A DNA stretch of 64,000 nt from Planctomycetota bacterium (GCA_016795205.1 JAEUHZ010000010.1:94867-158866); one strand, 5' to 3'; shown: positions 32,797-42,643, numbered from the stretch's first letter. Translations and numbers: made by a program. Notes: generated by a model not told the origin, from the sequence alone.

Positions 32797-33993
32797 GTGT
32801 CCGAGCCGCCCCCCCTGCCGCACGCCACGCCGCCAGCCCCGGACGAGCCCGCCGTTCCTGGTCGCGTGTCGGTGGCACGCGGCGAGCCGCCGGCGGGTGC
32901 CGAGCCCGCGGACGACACGGCGGCCCGCGCCGTGCAGGTCCGCTGCCGGAACTGCGGCGCGAACATGCTCTGGGATCCGAGCGTCGACGCGCTCTCGTGC
33001 GGCCACTGCGGCCACGTCGAGGCCGTTCCGCGCCTCGAGGGCACGATCGTCGAGCGCACGCTCGAGGAGGCCGGCACGGCGGCGCGCGGGTTCGGCCTCG
33101 CGACCCGCGCGGCGGCCTGCACGCGCTGCGGCGCGAAGACCGACTTCAGCGGGCAGGAGGTCTCGACGACCTGCGCCTTCTGCGGCGCGCCGGCGGTGCT
33201 GGAGGAGAGCTCGTACAGGAATGCCCTGCGGCCCGAGTCGCTGATCCCGCTCGACCTCGCGCGCGGCGAGGTCGAGCAGGCCTTCCGCCGCTGGACGCAC
33301 GGGCTGTGGTTCCGCCCCAGCACGCTGCGGCACGCGCGCGTGGACCAGGCGCGCGGCGTCTACGTGCCGGCCTGGACCTTCGACGCGCGGGTGTGGAGCC
33401 AGTGGAGTGCGGATGCCGGCTGGTACTACACGGTCATGGAGCCGCGCCCGGTCATGGTGCAGGGCAAGCTCCAGGTGCGCATGGTCCCGGTGCGGAAGGT
33501 GCGCTGGGAGCCACGCTTCGGGGAGCGCCGGGACGTGTTCGACGACCTGCTCGTGCACGCCTCGCGCGGCCTGTCGCCGAAGCTGGTTTCCGAGCTGGGC
33601 GGCTTCCCGACGCAGGGCCTCGTGCCCTACCGGCCCGAGTACCTGTCGGGTTGGGGCGCGGAGGAGTATGCCGTCGACCTCGAGGCGGCCTGGACCGACG
33701 CCCTGCGGAGCATCGAGGCGCGCCAGACCGCGCGCTGCGCGGGCGACGTTCCGGGCGACACCCAGCGGAACCTGCGCGTGCGCAACACCGTTTCCGAGGT
33801 GCGCTGGAAGCTCGTGCTGCTCCCCGTGTGGAGTGTCACGTACCGCCACGGGGGCCGCGACTGGGCCGTCTTGGTGCACGGCACGACCGGGCGGGTCGCG
33901 GGGGATGCACCGTACTCGGGCGTGAAGATCGCGCTCGTGGTCCTCGCGATCGGGCTCGCGGCCCTGGCGTTCCTGGCGCTGGCCGGGCGCTGA
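32797..33993 (+). CDS. Zinc-ribbon protein with C-terminal membrane anchor
   Basis: 398 residues: a Pro-rich start, a first ribbon (CRNCGANMLWDP, then CGHCGHVEAV), a second ribbon (CTRCGAKTDFSG, then CAFCGAP), and a long beta-rich domain with WYYTVMEPRPVMVQGKLQVR. A final membrane helix (IALVVLAIGLAALAFLALAG) anchors it. The double ribbon resembles TFIIB-like/DnaJ-like metal domains in stress-related membrane proteins. It is divergent from the SPFH gene, so a joint membrane-maintenance role is likely but unproven. Confidence 0.7.
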   Translation: MSEPPPLPHATPPAPDEPAVPGRVSVARGEPPAGAEPADDTAARAVQVRCRNCGANMLWDPSVDALSCGHCGHVEAVPRLEGTIVERTLEEAGTAARGFGLATRAAACTRCGAKTDFSGQEVSTTCAFCGAPAVLEESSYRNALRPESLIPLDLARGEVEQAFRRWTHGLWFRPSTLRHARVDQARGVYVPAWTFDARVWSQWSADAGWYYTVMEPRPVMVQGKLQVRMVPVRKVRWEPRFGERRDVFDDLLVHASRGLSPKLVSELGGFPTQGLVPYRPEYLSGWGAEEYAVDLEAAWTDALRSIEARQTARCAGDVPGDTQRNLRVRNTVSEVRWKLVLLPVWSVTYRHGGRDWAVLVHGTTGRVAGDAPYSGVKIALVVLAIGLAALAFLALAGR

Positions 33994-34037
33994 TTCACGG
34001 GCCGAGACGCGGTTTGACGCCTGCTGGGGAGCCTGCC

Positions 34038-34043
34038 TAGAGT
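34038..34043 (+). promoter_or_regulatory. -10-like TAGAGT with long leader before RRM gene
   Basis: TAGAGT lies 132 nt before the ATG at 34176. If used, it gives this RNA-binding protein gene an unusually long 5' untranslated region compared with its neighbours. Confidence 0.35.
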
Positions 34044-34175
34044 CTGAGCCGTTCCTCGCCGGCCTGTGCTCCGCCGCGTTCGGAGCCGGCGCCGCGCGCG
34101 CCGCCGCGCCTTGCCCGCATCCCTCGCACCACCCTCGATCGAGCGTTCCGTCTCGCCGCGTCAGGAATCCGTCCG

Positions 34176-34718
34176 ATGTCCAACAAGGTGTACGTGGGGA
34201 ACCTGCCCTACTCCTTCACGAACGAAGACCTCAAGAACCTCTTCGCTGCGTACGGACCGGTGCGCCACGCGGAGGTCATCATCGATCGCATGACGAACCG
34301 CTCGCGCGGCTTCGGCTTCGTCGAGTTGGAGACCAGCGAGGCGTTGCAGCAGGTGATCCAGAGCCTGCACGACACGGAGCTCCAGGGGCGGCGCCTGACG
34401 GTCAACGAGGCCCGCGAGCGCGCGCCCGGAGGTGCGCGACCCGGCAGCGGTTTCGGTGGTCCACGCCCGGGCGGCGGCTTCGGTGCTCCGCGAGCGGGCG
34501 GCTCGGGCGGGCCGCGGCCAGCGGGGGCCGGACCCGGGCCACGGCCGGGCGGCGGCTTCGGCGGGCCACGCGGACCGGCGGCGGGCGGCGGGGGCTCGGG
34601 TGGCCCCGCCCGCGGCGCGCCGCCGCGCGGCGGCCGCCCGAAACGCGAGGAGAGCGATCGCTGGTCCGACGGCGGCGGGCGCCGCCGCCGGAACGACGAG
34701 GACTTCGGCGACGAGTGA
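34176..34718 (+). CDS. RRM RNA-binding protein with Gly-rich tail
   Basis: 180 residues. Residues 1-85 are an RNA-recognition motif with RNP2 VYVGNL (residues 5-10) and RNP1 RGFGFVEL (near residue 48). The remainder is a low-complexity tail of Gly, Pro, Arg repeats (GGFGGPRGPAAGGGGSGG) ending in acidic DEDFGDE. Bacterial RRM proteins of this type are cold-shock-related RNA-binding proteins. The long leader suggests post-transcriptional or autoregulatory control. Confidence 0.9.
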   Translation: MSNKVYVGNLPYSFTNEDLKNLFAAYGPVRHAEVIIDRMTNRSRGFGFVELETSEALQQVIQSLHDTELQGRRLTVNEARERAPGGARPGSGFGGPRPGGGFGAPRAGGSGGPRPAGAGPGPRPGGGFGGPRGPAAGGGGSGGPARGAPPRGGRPKREESDRWSDGGGRRRRNDEDFGDE

Positions 34719-34752
34719 GGCGGCCCGCGGCGCGCCTCGGCCCGCGTCCGCC

Positions 34753-35454
34753 TCAGTCGGAGACGATCTGCAGGAGCTCGACGTCGAAGACCAGCGTGGC
34801 GCGCGCCGGAATCGTCGGCGGGCGGCCGCGCTCGCCGTAGGCCAGGTCGTAGGGGATCACGAGCTTGCGCTTCGCTCCCACTTGCATCGAGCCGACGCCC
34901 TCGGTCCAGCCCGAGATCACGCCGTTGAGCGGGAAGGTCGCCGGATCGTTGCGATCGAGCGAGCTGTCGAACTTCGTCCCGTCGAGCAGCCAGCCGCTGT
35001 AGTGCACCTTGACCTGCGAACGCGGGCTCTTCGGCACCGGCCCCGTCCCGGGCTTGAGGTCCGTGTAGCGCAGCCCGCTCGCGGTCGTCGTCCAGGTGCC
35101 CGTCACCGCATCGCCGGGAAACGTGTAGGGCGGGAACTCGGTCATGGCCACGGCGCCGCTCTGCGCGTCGACCACGCAGCGCCAACCCTTCTCGGCGCCC
35201 CAGACCGAGAGCTTCCACACCGGTTGGCCTCCCACGAGCGCGAACTGGGCGCTCTCGACGACGCCGCCGGTCTCGCGGGCCGCGGCCGCGGCCGCGTCGG
35301 TCAAGGACACCTTGACCGCCGAGAGCTCGCGGTGGCTCTGCGTGATCATCTGCCGGTCGGGGACCACGGTCGTGTGGTCTCTCTCGAGGACCAGCGGCAA
35401 CCCGATGGCGACCGGCACCGCGAGGACGAGGAGGGCGAAGGACGTGCGGAACAT
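34753..35454 (-). CDS. Exported FKBP-type peptidyl-prolyl isomerase with PepSY-like N-domain
   Basis: 233 residues: an N-terminal membrane helix ([19 protein letters not shown]) and an N-terminal domain with [20 protein letters not shown] that resembles PepSY. The C-terminal FKBP fold contains [40 protein letters not shown] and [12 protein letters not shown]. It should speed proline isomerisation outside the cytoplasm. ATG 35454 gives the signal segment; the frame is open much farther upstream, but that part only shadows the opposite-strand gene. Confidence 0.85.
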   Translation of the reverse strand: MFRTSFALLVLAVPVAIGLPLVLERDHTTVVPDRQMITQSHRELSAVKVSLTDAAAAAARETGGVVESAQFALVGGQPVWKLSVWGAEKGWRCVVDAQSGAVAMTEFPPYTFPGDAVTGTWTTTASGLRYTDLKPGTGPVPKSPRSQVKVHYSGWLLDGTKFDSSLDRNDPATFPLNGVISGWTEGVGSMQVGAKRKLVIPYDLAYGERGRPPTIPARATLVFDVELLQIVSD

Positions 35455-35586
35455 AGGGGATCCTGGAAAGGGCTTCCGGTCGGACGACGCCCGACCAGCG
35501 GGCGCAGAGCCTAGCCGAGGCCGGGCCGGGCCTGAAGGCGGGCGACCCGCAGAACCCGGGGAGCGCTGCCGGCCGATGCACTGGGC

Positions 35587-36330
35587 ATGAGCCAGGATCC
35601 CCGCGCGCCGCGCCCGACCGTCGCACCCCTGCGCTGTGGCCGCTGTGGCGGCTCCTTTCACGAGGGCGACGCGTTCTGCCCTTGGTGTCGCGCCGGCATC
35701 GCCCTGGAGGATCGCGGACGCTCGCACGTCTGCGCGCGCTGTGCCCGTCGCGCGCCGACCAGCGCCGCCTGGTGCCCGGGCTGCGGCGAGCGGCTCGGGG
35801 AGCAACGGCTCGCACCCGCTGCGGAGGGGGCACGCTGTCCCGCCTGCGCGGCCGACCTGCGCGAACGCAGCGTGGGCCAGCGGCGCATGACGGAGTGCTC
35901 CGGTTGCGGGGGGCTGTGGCTCACCGCTGCGCTGCTCGACGAGCTGTGCGGCGAGGCCGAGCGCGCGGGGATCGCGCACGCCGCGCCGGCGCTGCCCGCG
36001 GCGCGGCTGGAGCCGGATCCGCGCTACCGTCCGTGCCCGGGCTGCGCGGCGCTCATGGCGCGCAGGAACTTCGGCGGCTCGTCGGGCGTGGTGATCGACG
36101 TCTGCCGCGAGCACGGCGTGTGGCTCGACCCCGAGGAGCTCGAGCACGTCCTGGCTTGGGCGCGCGCCGGCGGGCTCGAGCAGGAGCGGCGCCGCCGCGT
36201 CGAGCGCGCGCGGCGCGCGGTCGCGAGCGCGCCCGAGGGCTGCGGGCCGACGCCCCCGGTGCCCGCTCGGAGCGCGGGCGGCGGGGGACTCTTGGAAGCG
36301 CTTTCCTGGCTCGCGCAACGGCTCGGTTAG
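35587..36330 (+). CDS. Multi-zinc-ribbon (zf-TFIIB) protein
   Basis: 247 residues with several Cys pairs: CGRCGGSF...[12 protein letters not shown]...[14 protein letters not shown]...CSGCGGLW and CPGCAAL. The third pair with [17 protein letters not shown] is the zf-TFIIB type, and [19 protein letters not shown] follows the fourth pair. Function unknown; it probably binds up to four Zn. A helical, Arg-rich C-terminal region follows. Confidence 0.75.
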   Translation: MSQDPRAPRPTVAPLRCGRCGGSFHEGDAFCPWCRAGIALEDRGRSHVCARCARRAPTSAAWCPGCGERLGEQRLAPAAEGARCPACAADLRERSVGQRRMTECSGCGGLWLTAALLDELCGEAERAGIAHAAPALPAARLEPDPRYRPCPGCAALMARRNFGGSSGVVIDVCREHGVWLDPEELEHVLAWARAGGLEQERRRRVERARRAVASAPEGCGPTPPVPARSAGGGGLLEALSWLAQRLG

Positions 36331-36466
36331 TCCGGGGAATCCGCTCGAGGGGCGCCGCGCGCGGGGCCGATCACCCCTGCGGCGATGGGCCCGGCAGGCC
36401 TGGCGCCACCACGTCCGGGCGGCAACCCGCGGCGCGGTCCGAGAGAGGTCCAGGCAGGGTGCTCGC

Positions 36467-36889
36467 ATGTCGACGTCCAAACCGGGCGGTCGAAGCCGCG
36501 GTGGCTTCACGCTCGTCGAGCTCATGATCGCGATCACGGTGCTGCTCGTGGCCGTGCTCGGCACGTTCTCGAGCCAGCTCCGCGCGCGGGAGCTGATCCA
36601 GACCACGCGCGAGACGGCCATCGCGACGGCCGACCTGCGCGCGGCGATGGAGCGCATCCTGCTGCGACCGATCGACCAGCTTCCGATCGCTGGGAGCGCC
36701 TTCGCGGACGACCAGCCCATCGCGCAGTTCGAGGGGCTGCACCTCACGGACCAGCGCATCGTGGCCGACTACCCCGGCTACACGGGGGGGGCCGTGCCCG
36801 ATCCTCTGCCGATCGTGCTGACGATGACCTGGACCGATCCGCGTGGGCGGCCTCGCACCGAGACGCTGCGCAGCATGAAGACGCGCTGA
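36467..36889 (+). CDS. Type IV pilin-like protein (PilV-type)
   Basis: 140 residues. A prepilin leader with the peptidase site G/F ([20 protein letters not shown], with the Glu+5) is followed by a small globular domain. It opens an operon of three pseudopilins (36467-39514, gaps 13 and 5 nt) that likely form a minor-pilin or type II secretion tip complex. Confidence 0.8.
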   Translation: MSTSKPGGRSRGGFTLVELMIAITVLLVAVLGTFSSQLRARELIQTTRETAIATADLRAAMERILLRPIDQLPIAGSAFADDQPIAQFEGLHLTDQRIVADYPGYTGGAVPDPLPIVLTMTWTDPRGRPRTETLRSMKTR

Positions 36890-36902
36890 AGGGGAGCCGA
36901 CG

Positions 36903-37688
36903 ATGAAGACAACGATGTGCATCCCGGAGCGCGCGCTGCGTCGCGGCGGGTTCGGCCTGGTCGAGGTGGCGATCTCGGGCACGATCCTGCTCGTGCTCGC
37001 CGCGAGCATGGTCGAGGCCGTGCGGCAAGTCGGCGCGTTGGGCCGCTCCGAGGGCACGATCTCGCGCCTCCAGGACGAGGCCCAGGACGCCTTGGCGTCG
37101 ATCGCCGCCGACCTGAAGGACGCCGGGTTCGTGGACACGAACGGCAGGGCCTACCCGTTCCTGTTCGAGGACGGCGCCGCCGGCGGGGACTTCGCGGTGC
37201 ACGACCACGCGCCCGCGGCGGAGCACGCCGCGGAGGGCGAGCCGGGCTTCGGGCCGAATCGCGAGATCGTGTTCGTGAAGCCGGCCTTCCGCGAGGTCGT
37301 CCAGGACGCCGACGGGGTGAATCACGAGCTCGTCGACGAGGACGGCAACGCCGTGGCGCTCCCGGCGGGCATCGAGATCGTCAAGCGCTACGCGTTCCCG
37401 GTCATCGGCAACGATGGCAGGGTGGCGTACGACGCCGCGGAGCTGTCCTTCGTCGTCGTGACCGCGGCGGATGGCGTCAACGAGCTGCAGCGCCGCCGCG
37501 ATGGCGGGGCGCCGTCCGTCGTGGCGCGGGGCGTGGAGCGCGTCGTGTTCGACACGAGCGCCACCGATCCGCTCGGCGTGCCGGTCGGGGCCGTGCGAGC
37601 GCGCCTGTGGATGCGAATGGTGGACCAGGGGGGGACGGCGCACAGCCGGTTCGTCGAGACGGTCGTGCGCCTCAAGAACGGGGGTTGA
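36903..37688 (+). CDS. Pseudopilin (PilW-type)
   Basis: 261 residues. The leader GGFGLVEVAISGTILLVLAA is a prepilin methylation/cleavage site with Glu+5, followed by a long soluble region (SRLQDEAQDALASIAADLKD) typical of PilW/GspJ-type minor pilins. Second gene of the pseudopilin operon; the following gene starts 5 nt later. Confidence 0.75.
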   Translation: MKTTMCIPERALRRGGFGLVEVAISGTILLVLAASMVEAVRQVGALGRSEGTISRLQDEAQDALASIAADLKDAGFVDTNGRAYPFLFEDGAAGGDFAVHDHAPAAEHAAEGEPGFGPNREIVFVKPAFREVVQDADGVNHELVDEDGNAVALPAGIEIVKRYAFPVIGNDGRVAYDAAELSFVVVTAADGVNELQRRRDGGAPSVVARGVERVVFDTSATDPLGVPVGAVRARLWMRMVDQGGTAHSRFVETVVRLKNGG

Positions 37689-37693
37689 TCCAG

Positions 37694-39514
37694 ATGAAGA
37701 TGCGAGTCGTCGTGGTTTCCAAGCGCCGCCGCGGTGTGGCGTTGCTGTACGCGGTCAGTTCGGCCTTCGTGGCCGCAGGCATGGTGACGCTCATGCTGGG
37801 CTTGGCGCTGGCCGGCGATCGGACGGCCGACACCCAGCGCGCGTCGAGCCGGGCGGACTTCCTGGCCACGGGCGCCGTGGAGTCGGCCAAGAAGCGCCTG
37901 CAGACGGCCATCGCGAACTGGACGCCCATCCCCACGGGAGGGACGATCGACATCGGTGGCGAGACGGCCGCCTATACGATCCGGCCGACGGGCTTCAACC
38001 GCACGGTCATCGATCCCGCGGGCATCCAGACCATCGAGACCGGCTACGAGATCCGCGCCACGGCCGAGTCCGGCCGCAGGCCGTCGCAGGTCTTCCGCGT
38101 GATGAACTCGCTGGCGACGCCGCTGTTCCAGTTCGCGGTCTTCTACGACGGCGACCTGGAGATCCAGCCCGGCCCGAGCATGTCGATCTTCGGGCGCGTG
38201 CACTCGAACAAGAACATGCACCTGGGGTCGAACAACACGCTGCGCCTGAACACGAACTACGTCCACGCGATCGGCAACATCTACCGCCATCGCAAGGACG
38301 ACCCGAGCCTCTCGCAGGGCACGGTCGTCATCCGCGAGTGGGTGGCCAACCCGTGGAACCCGGCCGAGCCCGCCAACTACTACACGATGTGGAGCCAGTC
38401 GCAGCTCGCTGCCATGGGCATCTCGAGCCAGAGCGGGTTCGACAGCAACTTCATCACGGGCTGGGACGCGGACGGGAACGGGTGGTACTTCGACGCGGGC
38501 GACCTGCTGCCGTTCGGGCCCGGGGCGCTGGCGTACTGGGACCAGCCCGACGGCTACTCCGGCGGGAGCGGCCACACCGTCAAGACCGGCGAGCACGACC
38601 TGGGCGAGGCCGTGGTGCCCCAGATCGGTTCGATCCAGAAGTTCGAGGCCAACGCGGCCGGCGATCACGCCTGGGACCCGGTGACGAGCTCCTACCAGCC
38701 GGTTCCGGCCGGGACCGGCACGCACTCGAAGGGCTACTACCACCAGAACGCCGACCTCAAGGTGCTGGTCAACGCGGCCGGCACGGCCTACACGGCCTAC
38801 GACGGCGCGGGCAACGACATCACGGCCGCCGTGTCGAGCGCGATCACGCTGAGCTCGATCTACGACGCGCGCCAGGCCAACGGCGGCTCGGGCGTCGTGC
38901 GGGTCGTGGACGTGAACGTCGGCGCGCTCCAGGCCACGGGGTACTACCCGGCGAACGGCCTGCTGTACGCCGCGCACTACGGCTCGGGCACGGGCACGAA
39001 TGCGAAGGGCGTGAAGCTCAAGAACGGGTCGCTCCTGCCCTCGAAGTTGACCGTGGCCTCCGAGGACCCGGTCTACATCCAGGGTGACTACAACGTCGGC
39101 AATGCGAGCGTGACGCAGAAGGGCGCGGCCGTCATCGCCGACGCGGTCAATCTGCTGTCGAACGCCTGGAACGGGTCGAAGACCTCCACCAGCGGGCTCC
39201 CGACGGCTTCGAACACGACCTACAACGTGGCGATGATCGCGGGCAACCAGGACTCGGCTGGAGGGGCCTACAACGGCGGGCTCGAGAACCTGCCACGCTT
39301 CCACGAGAACTGGACCGGCCGGAACTGCACGATCAAGGGCGCCATGGTCAACACCTGGAACTCGGCGCACGCCACCGCGCCCTGGGTCTATGGCGGCAAC
39401 CGCTACCAGGCGCCGAACCGCATCTGGTCGTACGACACGGCCTTCAACAGCGTGGCGAACCTCCCGCCCTTCACGCCGATGGCGGTCTCGGCGCGCGACG
39501 TCGTGACCTGGTGA
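37694..39514 (+). CDS. Large PilX-like pseudopilin
   Basis: 606 residues. The N-terminus RRRGVALLYAVSSAFVAAGM lacks Glu+5 but looks like the PilX/GspK class of minor pilins. A very large, Asn/Gly/Tyr-rich domain follows (NYVHAIGNIYRHRKDDPSLS; AVIADAVNLLSNAWNGSKTS), far longer than classical PilX and probably exposed at the pilus tip. Third gene of the pseudopilin operon; a perfect hairpin ends it at 39544. Confidence 0.65.
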   Translation: MKMRVVVVSKRRRGVALLYAVSSAFVAAGMVTLMLGLALAGDRTADTQRASSRADFLATGAVESAKKRLQTAIANWTPIPTGGTIDIGGETAAYTIRPTGFNRTVIDPAGIQTIETGYEIRATAESGRRPSQVFRVMNSLATPLFQFAVFYDGDLEIQPGPSMSIFGRVHSNKNMHLGSNNTLRLNTNYVHAIGNIYRHRKDDPSLSQGTVVIREWVANPWNPAEPANYYTMWSQSQLAAMGISSQSGFDSNFITGWDADGNGWYFDAGDLLPFGPGALAYWDQPDGYSGGSGHTVKTGEHDLGEAVVPQIGSIQKFEANAAGDHAWDPVTSSYQPVPAGTGTHSKGYYHQNADLKVLVNAAGTAYTAYDGAGNDITAAVSSAITLSSIYDARQANGGSGVVRVVDVNVGALQATGYYPANGLLYAAHYGSGTGTNAKGVKLKNGSLLPSKLTVASEDPVYIQGDYNVGNASVTQKGAAVIADAVNLLSNAWNGSKTSTSGLPTASNTTYNVAMIAGNQDSAGGAYNGGLENLPRFHENWTGRNCTIKGAMVNTWNSAHATAPWVYGGNRYQAPNRIWSYDTAFNSVANLPPFTPMAVSARDVVTW

Positions 39515-39543
39515 GCGCGCGCTGCTGACGGGTCGGCGCGCTG

Positions 39544-39577
39544 GCAGCGGGCTCCCGCCCTGGCGGGAGCCCGCTGC
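39544..39577. terminator. Perfect 16 bp hairpin after pseudopilin operon
   Basis: GCAGCGGGCTCCCGCC-CT-GGCGGGAGCCCGCTGC, 30 nt after the stop; no U-tract. Confidence 0.6.
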
Positions 39578-39603
39578 GCTTCGCCCCGGCCCCCGGCGTG
39601 CGC

Positions 39604-39609
39604 TAGAGT
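39604..39609 (+). promoter_or_regulatory. -10-like TAGAGT
   Basis: TAGAGT ends 7 nt before the ATG at 39617; the gap CCGGGAG is also Shine-Dalgarno-like, so leaderless and SD-led readings compete. Confidence 0.35.
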
Positions 39610-39616
39610 CCGGGAG

Positions 39617-41149
39617 ATGGGCCGCACGATCCTGCGCACGCACGGCGACGAGGACTCACCCTGGTTGCGGAGCACGCTGTTGCGCTGCGGCGAGGCCATC
39701 GCGCGCGAGGCCTGGCGGCCGTCGCGCCTGGCCGCACGCGGACCGGTGGGGGCGGGGTGGCGGCTGGTGCGCATCGCGTGGCTCGCGGGTCGCGGCGTGC
39801 TGCGCGACCAGTGCCTGCTGCGGGCCTCGGCGCTGACCTACATCACGGTGCTTTCGCTGGTGCCGCTCCTGGCCCTGGCCTTCGCCGTGGCCAAGGGCTT
39901 CGGCTTCTATGCCCATCTCGTCCACGACGTGATCGAGCCGTTCCTCGACCGGACCTTCGGCGCGCTGCCGGTGCCCGGCGAGGGGATCGACAGCGAGGAG
40001 AGCGGCCTCGCGGTGCGCATCGCGATCGACCAGCTCCTGTCGTTCGTGGACGGCACGAAGTTCAGCGCGCTCGGCGTGGTCGGGCTGCTCGTGCTGCTGT
40101 GGACGGGCCTCAAGCTGCTCGGCGCCATCGAGCAGGCGTTCAACGACATTTGGGACGCGCCCCGCCCGCGCAGCGTGATGCGCAAGCTCTCGGACTACCT
40201 GGCCATGATCGTCGTCACGCCGATCTTCCTGTTCGCGGCGACCGGCCTGACCACGGCCGCGCACGGCAGCGCGTTCGCGCGCTTCCTGCGTGACAGCGCC
40301 GGCCTGGGGAGCGCGCTCGACGTGACCCTGCGGCTGGCGCCGCTGCTCGCGCTGTGGGCCAGCTTCGCGTTCCTCTACTACGCCATGCCGAACACGCGCA
40401 CGCGCTGCGCGTCCGCGGCGCTGGGCGGGCTCTTGGCCTCGCTGCTCTGGCAGGGGGCGCTGCTGCTGCACATCCGCTTCCAGGTCGGCGTCGCCAACTA
40501 CAACGCGATCTACTCCAGCTTCGCCGCGCTTCCGATCTTCCTCGTGTGGGTCAACGTCTCGTGGGTCATCGTGCTGCTCGGCGCGGAGCTGGCGTTCGCG
40601 CACCAGAGCGAGCCCTCCTATGCGGAGGCCCCCAGCGCCCGTCCGGCCGACCCCTCGCTGGGCGTGGCGGCCGGCCTGCGTGCCGTGCTGCGCATCGCGC
40701 AGTCCTTCGCGGCCGGCGAGCCGCCGCGCAGCAGCACTGCGATCGCGGAGGACCTGGCGTTGCCCGAGCCCGCCGTGGCGGGCTCACTCGGGCAACTGGC
40801 GCGCGCCGGCATCCTGGCCGTGGCCGACCACGAGGGTGCACCGGCCTGGGTCCTGGCGCGGGATCCGGCCACCGTGCGCGCCAAGGACGTGCTCGACGCC
40901 CTGCGTCGCTCGGGCGCGCGCGTCGATCTGCCGCCGCGGACGGCCTCCGACGTGCTGGCCGATCGCGTCCTGGACGGGCTCGACGACGCGGTCCTGGCCT
41001 CCGCGCACAACCGCACGCTGCGCGAGCTGGCCGACGAGGCCCGCTCCTGGCCGGATCCGGCCGTGGTGCCGCTGCCGTTCGATCCGGCGCGCGTCGCGGC
41101 CCCCGAGCCCCCCCCGGCCGGACGCGACGAGCGCTCGCGCGCCTCGTGA
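39617..41149 (+). CDS. YihY/BrkB-family membrane protein with C-terminal winged-helix domain
   Basis: 510 residues. Six membrane helices form the YihY core (LLRASALTYITVLSLVPLLA; LLWTGLKLLGAIEQAFNDIW; ANYNAIYSSFAALPIFLVWV). The C-terminal 170 residues carry a winged-helix-like segment (SSTAIAEDLALPEPAVAGSL) common to this subfamily. Function is not established; older annotations as ribonuclease BN are not supported by the family. It ends 3 bp before the stop of the convergent peptidase gene. Confidence 0.8.
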   Translation: MGRTILRTHGDEDSPWLRSTLLRCGEAIAREAWRPSRLAARGPVGAGWRLVRIAWLAGRGVLRDQCLLRASALTYITVLSLVPLLALAFAVAKGFGFYAHLVHDVIEPFLDRTFGALPVPGEGIDSEESGLAVRIAIDQLLSFVDGTKFSALGVVGLLVLLWTGLKLLGAIEQAFNDIWDAPRPRSVMRKLSDYLAMIVVTPIFLFAATGLTTAAHGSAFARFLRDSAGLGSALDVTLRLAPLLALWASFAFLYYAMPNTRTRCASAALGGLLASLLWQGALLLHIRFQVGVANYNAIYSSFAALPIFLVWVNVSWVIVLLGAELAFAHQSEPSYAEAPSARPADPSLGVAAGLRAVLRIAQSFAAGEPPRSSTAIAEDLALPEPAVAGSLGQLARAGILAVADHEGAPAWVLARDPATVRAKDVLDALRRSGARVDLPPRTASDVLADRVLDGLDDAVLASAHNRTLRELADEARSWPDPAVVPLPFDPARVAAPEPPPAGRDERSRAS

Positions 41150-41152
41150 CGC

Positions 41153-42631
41153 TCAGGGCGCGTCCGCGACGCACCAGACGAGCGCCGCGATCGCTGCCGC
41201 GCCCAGCGCCAGCTCGCGCGGGTGCACGGCGGCCAGCACGTCCGTGTCGGCGTGGTGCACGTCGAAGTAGCGCGCGGCGTCGGGAACGAACTGCGCCAGG
41301 GGCACGCCGTGCGCGGCGAGCGGACCGATGTCCGCGCCGCCGCCCCCCGGACGCACCATCCCGGCGCCGTACGGCTCCAGGAGACGCGCCGCGCCGACGA
41401 GCCGCGCGAAGAGCTCCGGGCCCGCGTCGGTCTGGAAGCCGCGCGGAGTGAAGCCGCCCCGGTCGGATTCCAACGCGAACACGTGCCGCGGGAGCTCCGC
41501 GAGGTGTCCGTCCCGGTAGGCGAGCCCGCCGCGCAGGCCGTTCTCCTCGTTGGCGAAGAGCACCACCCGCACCGTGCGCCGCGGGCGCAGGCCCAGCTCG
41601 AGGAGCAGGCGCGCCGCCTCGATCGCGTGGACACAGCCCGCGCCGTCGTCGTGAGCACCGACTCCGACGTCCCAGGAGTCGAGGTGCGCGCCCACGAGCA
41701 CGATCTCCTCGGGCAGCTCGCTGCCGAGCAGCTCGCCGATCACGTTCCAGGACTGCGCGTCGGGGAACGTGCGGCAGGCGAGCTCGAGCCGCACGCGCGC
41801 ATCCGGCTCCTCCGCGAGGCGCGCCGCGAGCCGCTCGGCGGAAAGCACGCCCAGTGCGGCCGCCGGCACCTCCGGGACGGCCGGGTCGTAGCGCATTGCG
41901 CCGGTGTGGGGCGCGTCGTCGCGCGCCATGGTCATCGAGCGCACGAGCGCGCCGACGGCGCCGTGGCGCGCGGCCTCGATCGCGCCCCGGCTGCGCTGGT
42001 CCACCGCGCGGCCATAGGCCTCGAACGGATCGGCCCGCGTGCGATCCAGGGGGCGGTCGAAGAAGACGAACCTGCCGCGCGCCTCGGCGGAACGCGCCGC
42101 CAGCTCGTCGAAGCTCGTGACCCGCAGGACTCCGGCCGCGAGACCACCCGCGGGCGTCGCGACGCTGCCGCCCAGGGCCCGGATCGCCAACGGGCCACCG
42201 CCCTCACCGAGCAGCTCGCAGCGCTCGACGTCGCCGCGTTCCCAGTGTGGCACCGTGACCGGCTGGAGGCGCACGCGCTCGAGCCCGGCGGCGCGCAGGG
42301 TGCGCTCGGCCCAGAGCACGGCGCGGGCGTCACCGTCCGAGCCAGCCAGCCGCTTGGGAGCCTCGTGCACGAGCTCCGCGAGGAGCGACCACGCGCGCTC
42401 CTCGCGCAGCGCCTCGTCGAAGATGCGCGCCACGGCGGCCGCGCGCGCATCGGGCGCGGCCGCCGGCGCGGAAGTCGGCGCAGGGGGCGCGGGGGGCGCG
42501 GGGGCCGGAGCCGGGGCGGTGCAGCCGGCCAGCAGCGCGGTAGCGGTGGAGAACAGCGTGACGAGCGCCGCACCGGGGTAGGCCGGGCGGCCACGCTGCG
42601 CCCTGACGGGCGCGAGTCGCGTCGGGATCAT
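41153..42631 (-). CDS. M28-family zinc aminopeptidase, lipoprotein
   Basis: 492 residues. A lipobox (ALLAGCTAP) predicts a lipoprotein; a Pro/Ala-rich spacer follows. A PA-like insert is followed by the M28 metal-ligand sets VGAHLDSWDVGVGAHDDGAG (His and Asp), LFANEENGLRGGLAY (Glu-Glu) and a late ESDRGG. It probably trims peptides from their N-termini in the periplasm. Its ATG is 6 nt downstream of TACCGT. Confidence 0.88.
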   Translation of the reverse strand: MIPTRLAPVRAQRGRPAYPGAALVTLFSTATALLAGCTAPAPAPAPPAPPAPTSAPAAAPDARAAAVARIFDEALREERAWSLLAELVHEAPKRLAGSDGDARAVLWAERTLRAAGLERVRLQPVTVPHWERGDVERCELLGEGGGPLAIRALGGSVATPAGGLAAGVLRVTSFDELAARSAEARGRFVFFDRPLDRTRADPFEAYGRAVDQRSRGAIEAARHGAVGALVRSMTMARDDAPHTGAMRYDPAVPEVPAAALGVLSAERLAARLAEEPDARVRLELACRTFPDAQSWNVIGELLGSELPEEIVLVGAHLDSWDVGVGAHDDGAGCVHAIEAARLLLELGLRPRRTVRVVLFANEENGLRGGLAYRDGHLAELPRHVFALESDRGGFTPRGFQTDAGPELFARLVGAARLLEPYGAGMVRPGGGGADIGPLAAHGVPLAQFVPDAARYFDVHHADTDVLAAVHPRELALGAAAIAALVWCVADAP

Positions 42632-42637
42632 GCGCGC

Positions 42638-42643
42638 ACGGTA
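42638..42643 (-). promoter_or_regulatory. -10-like TACCGT
   Basis: On the minus strand TACCGT ends 6 nt before the peptidase ATG at 42631. Confidence 0.4.

Noticed and set aside
34432..34640. DNA tandem repeat in the Gly-rich tail of the RRM gene
   Set aside because: The repetition reflects a coding Gly/Pro/Arg-rich tail with variable units, not a regular DNA repeat.
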